NCBI GenBank assembly: GCA_038373865.1
Contig: JAXGGA010002026.1
Coordinates: 62,001 to 126,000 of the forward strand
Length of the DNA: 64,000 nt
Source of the DNA: Uloborus plumipes
Taxonomy: Eukaryota; Arthropoda; Arachnida; Araneae; Uloboridae
Direction of reading: 5' to 3'
Shown here: positions 36,193 to 48,900 of the stretch, piece by piece
Numbering within the stretch: the first letter of the stretch is position 1
Layout: every line of letters starts with the position of its first letter
The notes under the pieces: generated by a model
Told to the model about the DNA's origin: nothing
The model's database searches: none
What the model saw: only the letters and a program-made list of their open reading frames with translations
Made by a program: the position numbers and the translations under genes

Positions 36193-36863
36193 ACTAGCTG
36201 CCAGGGCAGCTAGATTAGCTTCTAGCGGCATGTTGATGCATAACGTCTCCCCTCTCTAACTAAAACCTCATTAACTTTTGATATAATTTAATGTTTATTA
36301 GATTTCAAGACATACCACGCATGTGGCCTGGCGTTGCACGGGCACTTTGCGTCTTCAAGATGGTGAGGAAAGTTACAGCAAGTTCTGCTCGCTCAAGGGA
36401 AAGAAGTAGACATAGATACTCAGCTTTTAATATAAGTAGATGGCTTTTCAACAAACGAATGTTTCAAAATATTACAAGTAGCCAGCGATAAAAATACTAC
36501 GCAAGCGGCCCGCTTATGAGTTTCGTGTTTGATTTAGTTAAGCCTTCATTCAAAATTATCATTGTTATTACTGTTTCATAGCAACCAGGTTTTGCAACAA
36601 TGGATTTCATATTTAATCATTTATTAGGCTTAATCGCTTTTAATTTGACTACTTATTAATTGATATCTTCGTTAATTAAAATCGTATAATTATATAAATT
36701 GAAACTAATGAAGACTGAAAAATTACCTATCTATCGGTACCTGGTTCGACTTTCAGTTCATAGGCGTTCAGGAGAAAGAAGCGTGACATAGATAGATAGA
36801 AATAAAGATAGTTAGAAAGAAAGATAGTTAGAAAGATACTCAGTTTTTAATATAAGTAGATTA
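36193..36863 (+). repeat. GCTGCC/GGCAGC-hairpin interspersed repeat, copy 3
   Basis: It contains a short head module (36193-36441), a second module and a closing (GATA/AAGATAG)n-like stretch at about 36787-36835. It ends TACTCAGTTTTTAATATAAG. The module order equals copy 2. Confidence 0.7.
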
Positions 36864-36911
36864 ACCAATACTTTATGAAATTTTTGGGGGAAAATATAAA
36901 ACATTGACAGT

Positions 36912-36913
<2 letters not shown>

Positions 36914-36965
<52 letters not shown>
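36914..36965. repeat. 52-base A-run
   Basis: An uninterrupted A homopolymer. It may be the poly(A) tail of a retro-inserted sequence, but no clear source lies immediately upstream. Confidence 0.95.
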
Positions 36966-36966
<1 letters not shown>

Positions 36967-39033
36967 ATCGAACGCAAAACATTTATGTTTGAAAAATCCT
37001 CGACCGTAATTCATCAACTTCGATGTTGCACTTCTAATATATATTAGGAGAAAAAATGAAATTAAAAATGCTTATAACGCACATTGCATTGATGTATATT
37101 TATACTTTTAAGGGTGCACTACCCACGTTGTTTATTGCTGAGTAAAGAAGTGATAAACACAATGGAGCTTTGCATTCACAGAAAAATGAAAGGTCTTTAG
37201 AAGATTAAAACCTATTTCTTTATAAGAAGGATAATTAATTCAATACAATAGAAAAAAACACATATGACTTATTTTTTCCAAACTATTTAGTGGATACGCA
37301 AAACTGAAAAAAGGAAATAAATAAAACACTTTAGGTATCTAAAATAGATAGTTTTACAAGAAATGCCTGTACGCTCTTTAAAAATTTAAAAACATTCTTT
37401 CTATACAATAAAATCTAATTATTTTTTGGCAGTTTTTATTCTTTTTCTTTACATTTCTTTCCAAATAATTACTTAGTTTCAACAATGAATACAATTAGAC
37501 TTTTTTTAAAAACTCTTTTCGTTTTTCTCGATGTTTGGTTTTTAGCCTTTGAATGTCACCTTTTTACAAAAGATGAAAGTAAACAAAGAAACCGAATTTA
37601 GTATTCCTATGAAGAAGCTAAAGAGTTTTATCAAAGGCTGTTTTTCGCTTAGACTGTTTTAAAAAAGTTTATTTAGATTTTTTTTTTGTTAAAGAATACC
37701 CATTTTAAATGTAGTCCTAAGATTATATCTCTCATCGACTCATTTCTTTGCGTTTTGAGAATGATTTAGCCACATAAATAACAACAAAACTAAAACCGGT
37801 ATGAGCAATCTCATATTTTTAAGGCGTATTAAAAATTTGAAATAGCACATGAGCTCTATACGTTTGACTTTATTTCTTTTATCTTGACGAATGTAAATGG
37901 GATATACATTATTGTGCACTAGTGGGTATTAAAATATTTACTGTAATAAATAAGATAGATGTTACTGTTTGAGTTTTAGAGTATTAAATTATTTTACTAT
38001 AAAATATCTACTTTAATATCCATTGTGGTCTATATTCTGCAGTCCCATTGAGAAAGAAAAAAAGAAAGAATCAAACCTTCGTTACTAAGAAATCACTCCT
38101 GGCCTGAAAGCAACTAAGGTCTTGTTCCATCTCAACTAAATTTAACTTTATAGCTATCGAATAATTATGGAAAGAAATCATGCGGACCGTAAACACTTAT
38201 TTAAAAATTCTGATTAGGAAAGTTTGGATTTTAAATCACTAATGAATTTAAAGCGATCTAATGTTTTGATCAGGAAAAGTAATGAATTTATTACCATTGG
38301 AACAGAATATATCAGAGAAAATGCTTAGGAGATATTTTATGCATTTACTCGTACATTAATGTTTCAAAAGTGATTATAAAGCGATAAAAGTAAACCTACA
38401 TGCTTTTAAAACAAGTGCAGAAAAATACTATTCATTATGTAAGTTTTCAACGAATCCGAATTAAGTATACGCGGTATTGGTAAACTATTTATGAACTCTG
38501 AACAATTTCTACTTACCATGGACAATTTCTAAAAAGTCTATAACTCTTTTAGCGTTGGAAAGGCTTTTTTTACTTGGGACATTTACTGAATTATTTTATT
38601 TCTTCATAGTAAAACGAAAATCATTTTACTTCATTTTCTTTCACAGCCATGGTCTTTTACTACAACACTTACATTCAGGTAGTTTTCATTTCCAAAATTT
38701 TTTTTGAACTTCCGAAAGAACTTTGAGAACTTTGAGACTTAAATTCCTAATATATATTAGAGATGCTAACTTCATTTTTTGCATATTTTTGAGCAAAAAT
38801 GTGTATTTATCCAGATAAATGTAAAAAAAGTGTATTGTTATGAGCAATAATTTTTATTTTGTGGGTAAAGCGACACTTTTAAGAATGCTAAAAATAGTTT
38901 TCGTTGAGAAATCAAAAGTTTTTAAATTTGAATTTACAATTAACGTAATGAAAATTAGAAAAATTTAAACAAAAATTGGATTTAAAAAATTTATAAAATA
39001 GCTATAACATTATGATCGAAGTAAAAACCCAAC
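36966..39033. other. AT-rich stretch without recognisable genes
   Basis: No frame, element or RNA gene could be recognised on either strand. Confidence 0.4.
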
Positions 39034-39467
39034 ATAAATAAATCACAAATTATGAAACAAATCAGGGACGTCATTTCAAGTTTTTCCGGGGGGGAGGGCA
39101 AAGGGTGAAAACACAATACATTTTCACCAGAAAATAACAAAAACCACTCCCACTTATATGTAAATACATTGATTTCTCAAAGTCAAGGGGGCAATTGACC
39201 CCCTCTGCCCCCCTAAATGACGGGCCTGAAACAAATATAGCACATAGCTATTTCAAGGTTACAATAGAGCCTCTTCATCAGTGTAAAAAGCTCATCACAC
39301 AACATGAATGCCGTGACAGAACTCACCGCAAGGACACCGTTAGGTTCAGTTCTTTTCGGGCATTCATGTTGTATGCTTAGCTTTTTGCACTGATGAAGAT
39401 ACTTCATTGCAGTCTTGAAATAGCTATATGCTGTATTTTGTTCATAATGTGGACTTTATTTGTTGTA
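39034..39467. repeat. palindromic repeat, interrupted in its left arm
   Basis: The two arms mirror each other over more than 100 bases, for example GCACATAGCTATTTCAAG left and CTTGAAATAGCTATATGC right. They share the internal phrase ACAACATGAATGCC. The left arm is interrupted by the hAT MITE at 39063-39228. Because of the symmetry, similar open frames appear on both strands; neither is a likely gene. Confidence 0.75.
39063..39228 (+). mobile_element. hAT MITE with perfect 8-bp target duplication, copy 2
   Basis: It begins CAGGGACGTCATTTCAAG and ends AAATGACGGGCCTG. AAACAAAT lies directly on both sides (39055-39062 and 39229-39236). At 166 bp and without coding capacity, it is a non-autonomous hAT insertion. 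Confidence 0.9.
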
Positions 39468-39889
39468 AAAAGTGGTGAGATTGGCAATGTGGTAAGCTGT
39501 CAAAATGGCACAAGGCCGAAGATATCAAAATGCCATTAAATTAATCCTTTTGCTTACAATAGCTAAATTACATAAACTAAAACAATTGATTATATACGGG
39601 TCCCCAAACAAAATTGTAATGACAAAAATACAGTTAATCAAAAATTTTTACTCACCTATTGCATCAATTAAAAAAAATAGGTGGGTTCCTCCTCGTCAGG
39701 GTATGGGATTTTACCAAATTTGACAAATAAGAAATTAACACTTGCACGCGTTAAATCTGAAATTCAAGTAGCAGATTTAAAAAAAAAAAAGAAAGAAATC
39801 CCAGCAAGACGTTGCCAGAGCTGAGAAAAAAAGAAGGCCTGAGCTAAAATATTAGCCAAGGCGTGAAACTAAAGATGAAAGATCATGCA

Positions 39890-40379
39890 TACAAGACGAC
39901 GCAGCGCAATGCCGATAACTTACTTTGGAGGCACAAAAACGACTCCTGGAAACACTATATCTTTAGTGTGTCCACCGAACACAATCCCATTTGAAAGGCT
40001 GTCAGACGGGGATATCAACAAATTCCACCCCTTGACGGCCGGGCAGTGCCTGCGTACAATAATGCTCAAAAAGAGGAGCACTTTGTGTCGCAGTTCACAG
40101 TTAACAACATCAGTCATTACGAGATAGAAACACTTGTGACTCATATATTACAAAATTACTTTTCAGGTACTCACGTAGACAACACCATCCAAAATTTTCA
40201 CTCGGATGTCTGTAATTATATCAATCGCTGCAAAAGAGAAAAGATCCCGAAGATTGATGGGATCTCCAGCACTCTCATTAAAACTCTCCCCTTCAGAACC
40301 ATTTTCAACTTAACTCAGTTATTTAACTCCATCATTCAATTAGGTATTCTCCCTTGCTTTTGGAAAACTGCCAGTATTA
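39890..40379 (+). pseudogene. Jockey-like reverse transcriptase remnant, 5' part
   Basis: A frame around 40046-40379 reads like the linker and first RT blocks of Jockey-type non-LTR retrotransposons: it includes KIDGISSTLIKTLP and ILPCFWKTASI. A second frame upstream (from about 39890) carries DGRAVPAYNNAQK-like residues. At least one frameshift separates the two. The reading stops at 40379, where the Tc1-like element has inserted. It resumes at 41797 after removal of the element and one TA, which shows that both parts are one element. The endonuclease domain was not recognised. Confidence 0.75.
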
Positions 40380-41796
40380 CACTGCTCGACATTGAAAACG
40401 CAACACCAAGAAAGAGTAGTCAGAAATTCATGCAAATTTTACCGTAGACGCACGTCACTGAGTTATGCAAATGATATGAAATGCGCAGCTCTCCGACGCA
40501 CGTGAAGTAAGATATAAGAGAATGAAGTTGAGAAGTGGGCTATGTTCATGTTGGTTTTTATGCCAGACTAATTATCGGAGAAATTTGGTTTTTGTCTCGA
40601 AGGATACGTGTGATGAGGAAATGCCACGCCGTCCTCAACGAAGACACTTCCAGCATATAGACGACTTTAGAGGGGTATGGTGATCGTACTGAGAAGGGGA
40701 GGTTGGTCCATACGTCAAATTGCAGCTGATACCCACATGGATGCAAGCACTGTGCATCGGCTGTGTCGGAGATGGTTGGAAAGAGGAAATGTAGCCACAT
40801 TGAGGGGTGCAGGTGCAGCCAGAGTGACGTCAGACCGCTTGGATCGACGGATTCACCGACAAGCCGTGGCGGACCCGCAAGTCACTTGTACGTCGATTCT
40901 GCATCACGTGCAAGGTACCCTGGATGTTCCTGTGTCGACCAGAACCATTTCCCGTCGACTGTTTGCACGTGGCCTGCAATCACGGCGCCCGCTAAGAAGA
41001 CTGCCATTGACCTCACAGCACAGACTCCAACTTTTGGAATGGTGCCGGACCAGAGCGACGTGGATGGCAGAATGGCAAAACGTAGTGTTCTCAGATGAAT
41101 CCCGCTTCTGTTTGTCCAGCGATAGTCATCGCATACGTGTGTGGCGTCGACGTGGAGAAAGATCGAATCTGGCAGTAACTGTGGAACGCCCCACAGCGCG
41201 ACAACGTGGCATAATGGTTTGGGGCGCTATTGCATACAATTCCGTATCACCTTTAGTTCGTATTCGGGGCACTATGACGGCCCAACGATATGTAGATAAT
41301 GTACTGCGGTCGGTGGCAATCCCCCACCTTCAGGGTCTGCCAAATGCAATTTTTCAACAGGATAACGCCCGGCCTCACAGTGCTCGAATCAGCCAACATG
41401 CTTTACGAGGTGTACAGATGCTTTCCTGGCCACCATACTCTCCTGACTTGTCACCAATCGAACATGTGTGGGACGTGATTGGACGCCGTTTGCAGAACCT
41501 GTCACTGCCTCGTTCAGAGGACGAACTGTGGCAAATGGTTGAAAGGGAATGGAGTGCCATCCCTCAGGACACCATCCGCAGGCTTATTGACTCCATGCCT
41601 AGACGTGTTTCTTCGTACATCGCTGTCCGCGGTGGTCCTACTTCTTACTGAGCCGACGCCGTCCTCGCTCTAAATTTTGCTTATTTATTTTGAAATAAAT
41701 ATCACTTATTGTTCCATGCTGTCTCTGTCTTCTTACCAAATTTCATCAATTTCTGACCACTCCTTCTTGGTGTTGCATTTTCAATGTTGAGCAGTG
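40380..41796 (+). mobile_element. Tc1-like transposon, complete with inverted ends and TA duplication
   Basis: It is 1417 bp long. Terminal inverted repeats of about 60 bp (40380-40439 and 41737-41796) begin CACTGCTCRACATTGAAAA, match almost throughout, and are each flanked by TA. The target is a reverse transcriptase remnant. It contains one transposase frame (40677-41651). The near-identity of the ends and the intact long frame mark it as the youngest large element in the window. Confidence 0.93.
40677..41651 (+). CDS. Tc1-like transposase, probably missing its N-terminus through a frameshift
   Basis: The protein would catalyse cut-and-paste transposition of the surrounding element into TA sites. 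The 324-residue frame has a helix-turn-helix DNA-binding region (about residues 10-36, SIRQIAADTHMDASTVHRLC). It has a DDE catalytic core with Asp140 (FSDESRF), Asp229 (QQDNARPH) and Glu262 (SPIEHVW). By my count 32 residues separate the second Asp from Glu, two fewer than the usual 34. A better start, ATG 40621, opens MPRRPQRRHFQ in another frame, like the basic N-terminus of this family. It runs into a stop at 40681, so one base seems to be missing near 40667-40676. Starting at 40677 would cost about 18 residues. The frame is otherwise intact. Confidence 0.88.
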   Translation: MVIVLRRGGWSIRQIAADTHMDASTVHRLCRRWLERGNVATLRGAGAARVTSDRLDRRIHRQAVADPQVTCTSILHHVQGTLDVPVSTRTISRRLFARGLQSRRPLRRLPLTSQHRLQLLEWCRTRATWMAEWQNVVFSDESRFCLSSDSHRIRVWRRRGERSNLAVTVERPTARQRGIMVWGAIAYNSVSPLVRIRGTMTAQRYVDNVLRSVAIPHLQGLPNAIFQQDNARPHSARISQHALRGVQMLSWPPYSPDLSPIEHVWDVIGRRLQNLSLPRSEDELWQMVEREWSAIPQDTIRRLIDSMPRRVSSYIAVRGGPTSY

Positions 41797-42640
41797 TATT
41801 ACGGTTCTCAAATCGGGCAAACCAAGTTCCAAGTCGGCTAGCTACCAGCCAATCAGCCTCCTCCCCATCTTTTCAAAACTAGCAGAAGCCTGCATTTATG
41901 ATAAACTCCTCATTTTTCTAAATTCTCATCGGCTCATCCCCCTGAACAGTTTGGCTTCCGCAAGAAACATAGCACCACCCATCAGCTACTACGTGGTCTT
42001 GAAACAATACGGCACGAAAAAAAGCAAGGGAAACCCCTGTGCAGCATTATTTCTTGACGTTGCAAAGGCCTTCGACAGGGGTTGGATACCATACAAACTC
42101 ATACGCCTTGAGATTCCCCATGCATACATAAACATTATCAACTTCTATCTTATGAATAGGCACTTTGTCGTTCGTGTGACTTACACGTACTTGGCCCCCA
42201 AGCAAATTAATGCCGTAGTGCTACAAGGGTCAATTTTAGATCCAACGCTCTATTCACTTTTCACGAACGATATTTCACACACTGACACATTCAACTTGCC
42301 ATTTACGCAGATGACACCTCCATTCTGCATTCTGGCCTCAGCCAAAAACCTAACCTAGTCTCTACAGCCACACAATATTACCTCAATCTGTTAGATATCT
42401 GTTTGCGCACCTGAAAAAATCGAAGTAAATGCTTCCAAAAGAATAGCTGTCTCTTTCTTTAGTAAATCCCCCCCCCCCCCCATTTATATTAGAATACTAA
42501 ACCCCTTGAACTGATAAAAACAGCTCCATAATACCTAGGAATACTTTTCGATCAAAATTTAACTAGGAGACCTCTCATCGAAAACATTCGGCCTAAATTT
42601 ATTCAGGCAAATTAGATTAGTTTGTAAAATCGAAATTGAA
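41797..42640 (+). pseudogene. Jockey-like reverse transcriptase remnant, 3' part
   Basis: This continues the remnant ending at 40379. Recognisable RT blocks are SYQPISLLPIFSKL (about 41840-41882), PEQFGFRKKHSTTHQLL (41941-41991), the catalytic LFLDVAKAF with its Asp (about 42046-42075), QGSILDPTLYSLFTNDI (about 42226-42276) and IYADDT (about 42301-42318). Frame changes lie between the third and fourth positions named here and again before the YADD box, and stops follow after 42358. A C-run at about 42470-42481 interrupts the region after it. The element is dead. Confidence 0.8.
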
Positions 42641-43739
42641 AGCTTTTTGCACTAAAATTATTCACAGTTTTACTGATATACAAATGGAAAGCATTTGAAC
42701 AAAGTGTTTTTGGGTATGCCTCTCAGGTCCATCAATTAAATTAATAAAATCATAGAAAAAGTGCGCATAGTTTTTACTAAAACACTAAAATGACACAAAT
42801 CTTAATACCGTATCTTTATCTATTTATACTTGATTCTGAGTCTTTAAAGTAAAAAAATCGATCCCGCAAAATAATTCATTTTTTTTCTTTCATAATATTG
42901 CGAAGCAAATTAGTCAGTAAATAACATATTTGACTCTCTCCCTACACTTTGTTTAGGTTTATAAAGTTTAGACATTTAAGCTGAATCTCAGTGGAATATT
43001 TATAGCATCCGAGCAAAAATATATTCACCCCCTGTGAAGTGAAAAAGCTTACTTTTAAATTTATTTTCCTACATGTGTACTGATGGGTAAGATGTTATAT
43101 AATCTTCTAGTTTTTGAAGGGGAGAATATATTTTCGGACACGTTTTTTGGCCTTATATCATGTTCGTGACTTATTTTATGATCATCGAATTTTGTGCTTG
43201 AGGGTGTTTTGAATGAGATTTCAAAAAAAAAGTAAAGATAGTTACTAGTTTTATTACCTATACTTTCCCATTCAATTTTCTCATACTTGTTTGAAACCTT
43301 TTAAAGAAACACTGAATTATGTTATTTTATGAGGAAAAAGCATTTTGACAAAATATTTCGGATACATGTATTATAAATATATATTATAAAGCACAACTTT
43401 ACAGTGTTTTAAACATGACGCATAAATATGAAAAAAGACCAAAAAAAAAAGGAGAATTGTACGAAACAAGAACCAAATTATTGTAGAACTAAATCGAAGT
43501 ATTTTACATCTTTGTACCCGAGTAAATGATCTCCAAATGAAAATAAATATAAAATAGTAATCCGAAAAATAAAAAGACAAAAAAAACAAGCATACAGTAT
43601 GAACTGATAACCGCCTACTATTTGAAGTTTGTTAAAAAGTCAGTTCTTGTTTAACAGTGCTGATAAATGAAACATTACTCAACTAGAGAAGTTAAGAAAA
43701 GTCGGAGCATTATACGCCATTCTTCATCCTAAAGCTCAC
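42641..43739. other. AT-rich spacer
   Basis: No gene, element end or RNA gene recognised. Confidence 0.4.
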
Positions 43740-43824
43740 ACTTCTTGTATTGAAAAAGGGGCTCCTTGTAGCCCCGAAACACGTGTATACAGTATACCTG
43801 TAAATTTGTGCATTTAAACGTTGG
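43740..43824 (+). repeat. hairpin-bearing repeat with GAAACACGTGT, copy 1
   Basis: A perfect 6-bp stem GGGGCT/AGCCCC (43758-43775) encloses CCTTGT and is followed by GAAACACGTGTATACAG and a TTTGTGCATTTAAACGTT phrase. A diverged copy is on the minus strand at 49509-49585. Confidence 0.7.
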
Positions 43825-44930
43825 ATTTAAACTCTACACCTATTGATTGTAAAAATAAACCCAATCAGTTTTTTGTTCAGATAATACTCAGCAGTTATAA
43901 TACTTGTTTACGTTTGTTCAGAAGATAAAAAAATATATTTATGTTATCACTACGGCTTTAAAAACTGTTGATGCAAAATCAAAGTGGTTCTACGGAAAAT
44001 GACTATGTAGTAGTAGATATGAAAGCTGTAACGCTATCAGAAAAATCAATGCCATATATTTTTACTAAAACACTTCAATGAGATACATTTTAAAATACCT
44101 AACTCCGGGTGTGTTAGAATCTTCAGACACTATTTTCCATGTTTTGAATGCAAAAAAAAAAAAAAAAAAGTAAAGCTAATAGACAGAAACTTGAGAAACC
44201 TTTTTAAACTGTATTATCTTCAGATAATACATAGTTTTAATCGAATAATGCTAAACTTCACATCTCAAGAGTAATGACCATTAATTACCAGCTCTTTAAG
44301 TTTCAAATGGAAGGAAAAATAAGTTTTAGAACTCGCTGTAGCGTTTCAAACAAAGATTAACTTACTCTCTTCGAAAGAAAGTACTTTAAAGTCTTAAATT
44401 AAACCATTAGAATACGTTTTGATTTCAGGTACCGCTCTGATAATTATAGTCTTTAATGTGGTTAAGACGCAAATGTGAGTACCGGTGAAAATTAACTTTA
44501 TTGATTCTGGCACATAAACTACCTTATAAATGGTAACTTAGGTAAATTGGGGTTTGTCAGATTTTATCGCATAAAATTGCAGATTAACATGTTTTCAAAA
44601 TAGCTCTAAACTGCAATAGTTTATAAAAATATGTAGAAAATTCAAAACAAACTAAAAAATCAAAGGAAATTGTTCAATATTTAATTTTATCTTATAAATG
44701 CTTTGCTTTAAAAACTGATGATACAAATATAAATTGCACCTAAATAAACTCGGAAATGTATATCCTTTTTTCTTTTCTTTTTTTATAGAATGATTTGGGG
44801 AATTTTTTATTGGATCTGAAACCTAAACAATGTAAGAAGAATTTATAGAAATGAATTTAATTTCGAAATATTAACTTCAATGCATGTTTTTCGAAATCAC
44901 GAATTGCGATAGGCGTGCGTGTGTGTAATT
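43825..44930. other. AT-rich spacer
   Basis: An A-run lies at about 44151-44170. No gene or bounded element is recognised. Confidence 0.4.
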
Positions 44931-44938
44931 GTCTAGGG

Positions 44939-47576
44939 CAGAGGTTCTCAACTTTTTTACAGCTACCGCCCCCTTTAGGATTGAATATTTTTCCAACGCC
45001 CCCTTTGCGGACCGGTGTAAAACTGAAAGAAAGTAGGGGTGGGTGTAAAGCGTTTTCTTAACCGGTTCAACTCTATCTTTTTGTCCAAACAGATAGTTAG
45101 AAAATGACTATAGAGCAAAAAAAGTATGCTTATTTTTTTTTCTTTATAAGATAATTTCTTATTTAAAAAAAAAAAACGGGCTTTTTTTCCTCAAAAAAGC
45201 TGTGCCAAAGTAGCGATCAAATGTCTAGAATGAGTCCATTTAATGATTGAACCATTGTTAAGGAAAATAAGAAAGACACGGTTTGAAATAAAAATGCACC
45301 GTTTTCAACATTTTTATTGAGTTTGCTTCAATCTTTTTATTGAATTTGCATTGCATTTTTATTTGAAAGGAAATATATATTTTGAAAAATACACTACGTT
45401 CAAATGGTTATTAATGTAAGTAAAGACGGTTATTAGATATCAGGGATATCCCCCGAAATTTGTTTTGGAAACGAAGTCTTAAGCGCCAAAGCTCCCATTG
45501 CGGGAACATCTACTTTTATTTTTTTTTCTCTGAAGAAATTCGAGTTATTCATAAAAAACATATCCCATGGGAAATTCAACGAATTGAAGTACATTATAAA
45601 AAAAAATCAGTAGAATCTTTGAATTTTATATAATTTTCCACATTTTTCCAAAAAATGGAACTTTGCGTTTTTTACGAAAATGTAAAAAACTAAAAAAAAC
45701 TAAATCAATGGATTTTTAAAATTTTTCAACTGCTCTGCATATCTAAAGCACATATTCCAACAAAAAACATATCAAAAACATGAAATGAAACGATTCATTT
45801 AAAGCTTTGCTAGAAGCGCTCTAAGTTTTTGTTCCCACAATGGGAGATTTGGCGAGGACTGGTTAGCCAGGGTCCTGCTGGTTCGCCTTCTTCGTCGTTT
45901 GTGTACGCGCGCTTGTAATAAAGAAAGGAATGCTGCTAGGTACAAAGGGGTAACCTACGTCACGAGACACGTGTACTCCTTTCTTTTTGTTTCGAAAAAA
46001 TATTTGTTGAGCTATGTTTAGTGAATGTTAGCACTATTCTCAAAATAGTTAGACTGAGAACAGTATCATATTTTTGCTTCCCATGCGAATTACTCTTTTT
46101 GGCGGAATATGCTTTCATATTTTGAGGTCTTCATCTACAAGAAAAAAAAAAAAGCCTTTCAAACTGAAAACTTAAGTGTCGTAAAATGGAAGTGTGCTTA
46201 GCATAGAATTTTGAAACGGAAGCTCCGTCAGGACTAGTCAAAAGATGGGGTTCAAAAAAAAAAAAAATAAATAAATAAAAAACAAATTGATTTGTCTCAA
46301 CGACATCTAATTGCATCATACAATAAATATGTGGGAGGTGTTGATCTCTTAGATCAATTTCTTAGTGCGTACAGGTCTCATTTCAAAGGAAAAAAAAATA
46401 GTGGTGGCCTTTTTTTACTAATACACTAAATATGGTTGATGTAGCACAGATTTTAGAATTCATAAAGAGCTCAAGGGCGACAAAACAATTAATATTTTTA
46501 AACAATTACTAAATTTATAATTAAAAGTTCAAAATAAGGCAATATAAATCCCCAGTTAGAACCTTGAAGACCGGTAAACGCAACTGTTCGTTTTGATAGA
46601 GTAAACCATTTCATTATAAGCGCTGAAAAACAATCTCGGTGTAAATTTTGTAAAAAGAACACTCGAACCAAATGTAAAAAATGCGTCGAATGCTACATCA
46701 AAATTGTACTTCACATTTTCATGAAAAAATTTAAAGATTGATTTAAGGATTGGCTAAGCTTTTTTTCTATGTTATAGGTTTTTTTTTTTTTTTTTGCTTT
46801 CTTTTTTGCTTTTTTTTCCATAGTTTATTTACTTTTAGTATTTATCTTTTCATGCGCAATTTAAATAAAATATATCTCCTATTTTGGAAAAGATTATACA
46901 CATATACACATATATATGCATGGATTTTTGCTATGGACATAAAAGTATAAGAATGTATAATAGTTAAGACGCGGTTCTTTTAAAACGCGGTAGGAAAAAG
47001 AAGTAGAAACGGAACCGAACGCGGTAGAAACCTAGGAGGATGGTCCTCTATCCTCCTAGGTAGAAACGCGGCTAAGACAGCGGATGATTTTCCCCCTCAA
47101 AAGCGCCAAAGCTCCCATTATGGGAACAGACTATAATTTCTAACCAGTTAAAGTTTTTTTGAAAATTTCAACTGCGCTGTACTAGAGATACATACCTTTC
47201 ATGAAAAAAGTAAATTCTTTTTAGATTTTTTATGTATTTCATATAGCGGCGTTTAATGGGTTAAAAACGCAGTTTCTTTAATCTTAGGTTTCGTGGTATC
47301 GGTGAAATATTTTAAATTGACGTAATTTTAGGCAATTTTTGATAACGTTAACAAAGGAGAAAGAGGTTACTTGCAAAGATTTTTCAACATTGAAGTAATT
47401 TTAAGGCTAAGTTTAGTAATATTAGGGGATCAGAGCCCCTACCAGCGAGGGCTGTATAGTCCCGATGTAATATGTCCACTGCCCCCCTGCCGCCCAAAAT
47501 ATATTCACCGCCCCTCAACGTCTTCCCACCGCCCACCGCCCACCAGGGGGCGGTAACGCACCCTTGAGAAACATTG
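44939..47576. mobile_element. hAT-bounded element containing a piggyBac-type remnant
   Basis: The left end CAGAGGTTCTCAACTTTTTT and the right end, inverse CAATGTTTCTCAAGGG, resemble hAT (Charlie-like) termini. Both are followed inward by TACCGCCCCCT. GTCTAGGG (44931-44938) and ATCTAGGG (47577-47584) are an 8-bp target duplication with one mismatch. No hAT transposase is recognised inside. Instead there is a decayed piggyBac-like coding end. A sequence ending GGCGTTTAATGGG|TTAA (47248-47264) looks like a piggyBac terminus at its TTAA target. Confidence 0.65.
46170..46743 (+). pseudogene. piggyBac-type (PGBD-like) transposase, C-terminal remnant
   Basis: Translated pieces keep the order of the C-terminal third of piggyBac transposases: VVKWKC, then YNKYVGGVDLLDQFLSAYR (about 46318-46374). 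At the end comes a cysteine-rich tail with CKFCKKNTRTKCKKCVECY (about 46650-46707) and a TGA at about 46739-46741. The tail has the CxxC pairs of the family's zinc-binding domain. Stops and frame changes break the region between. The N-terminus and first catalytic residues were not found. A TTAA-type end at 47260 may belong to the same element. Confidence 0.65.
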
Positions 47577-47584
47577 ATCTAGGG

Positions 47585-48900
<1,316 letters not shown>

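Noticed and set aside
39195..39407. Similar 61-64-residue frames on opposite strands
   Set aside because: The similarity arises from the palindrome; no coding signature.
39392..39422. Hammerhead-like CTGATGA ... GAAA in the 39-kb palindrome
   Set aside because: Stem II (AAGA.AC/GTCTT) can form, but the bases flanking the core do not pair as stem I in the required topology. The decayed hairpins at 43.7 and 49.5 kb lack CTGATGA altogether.
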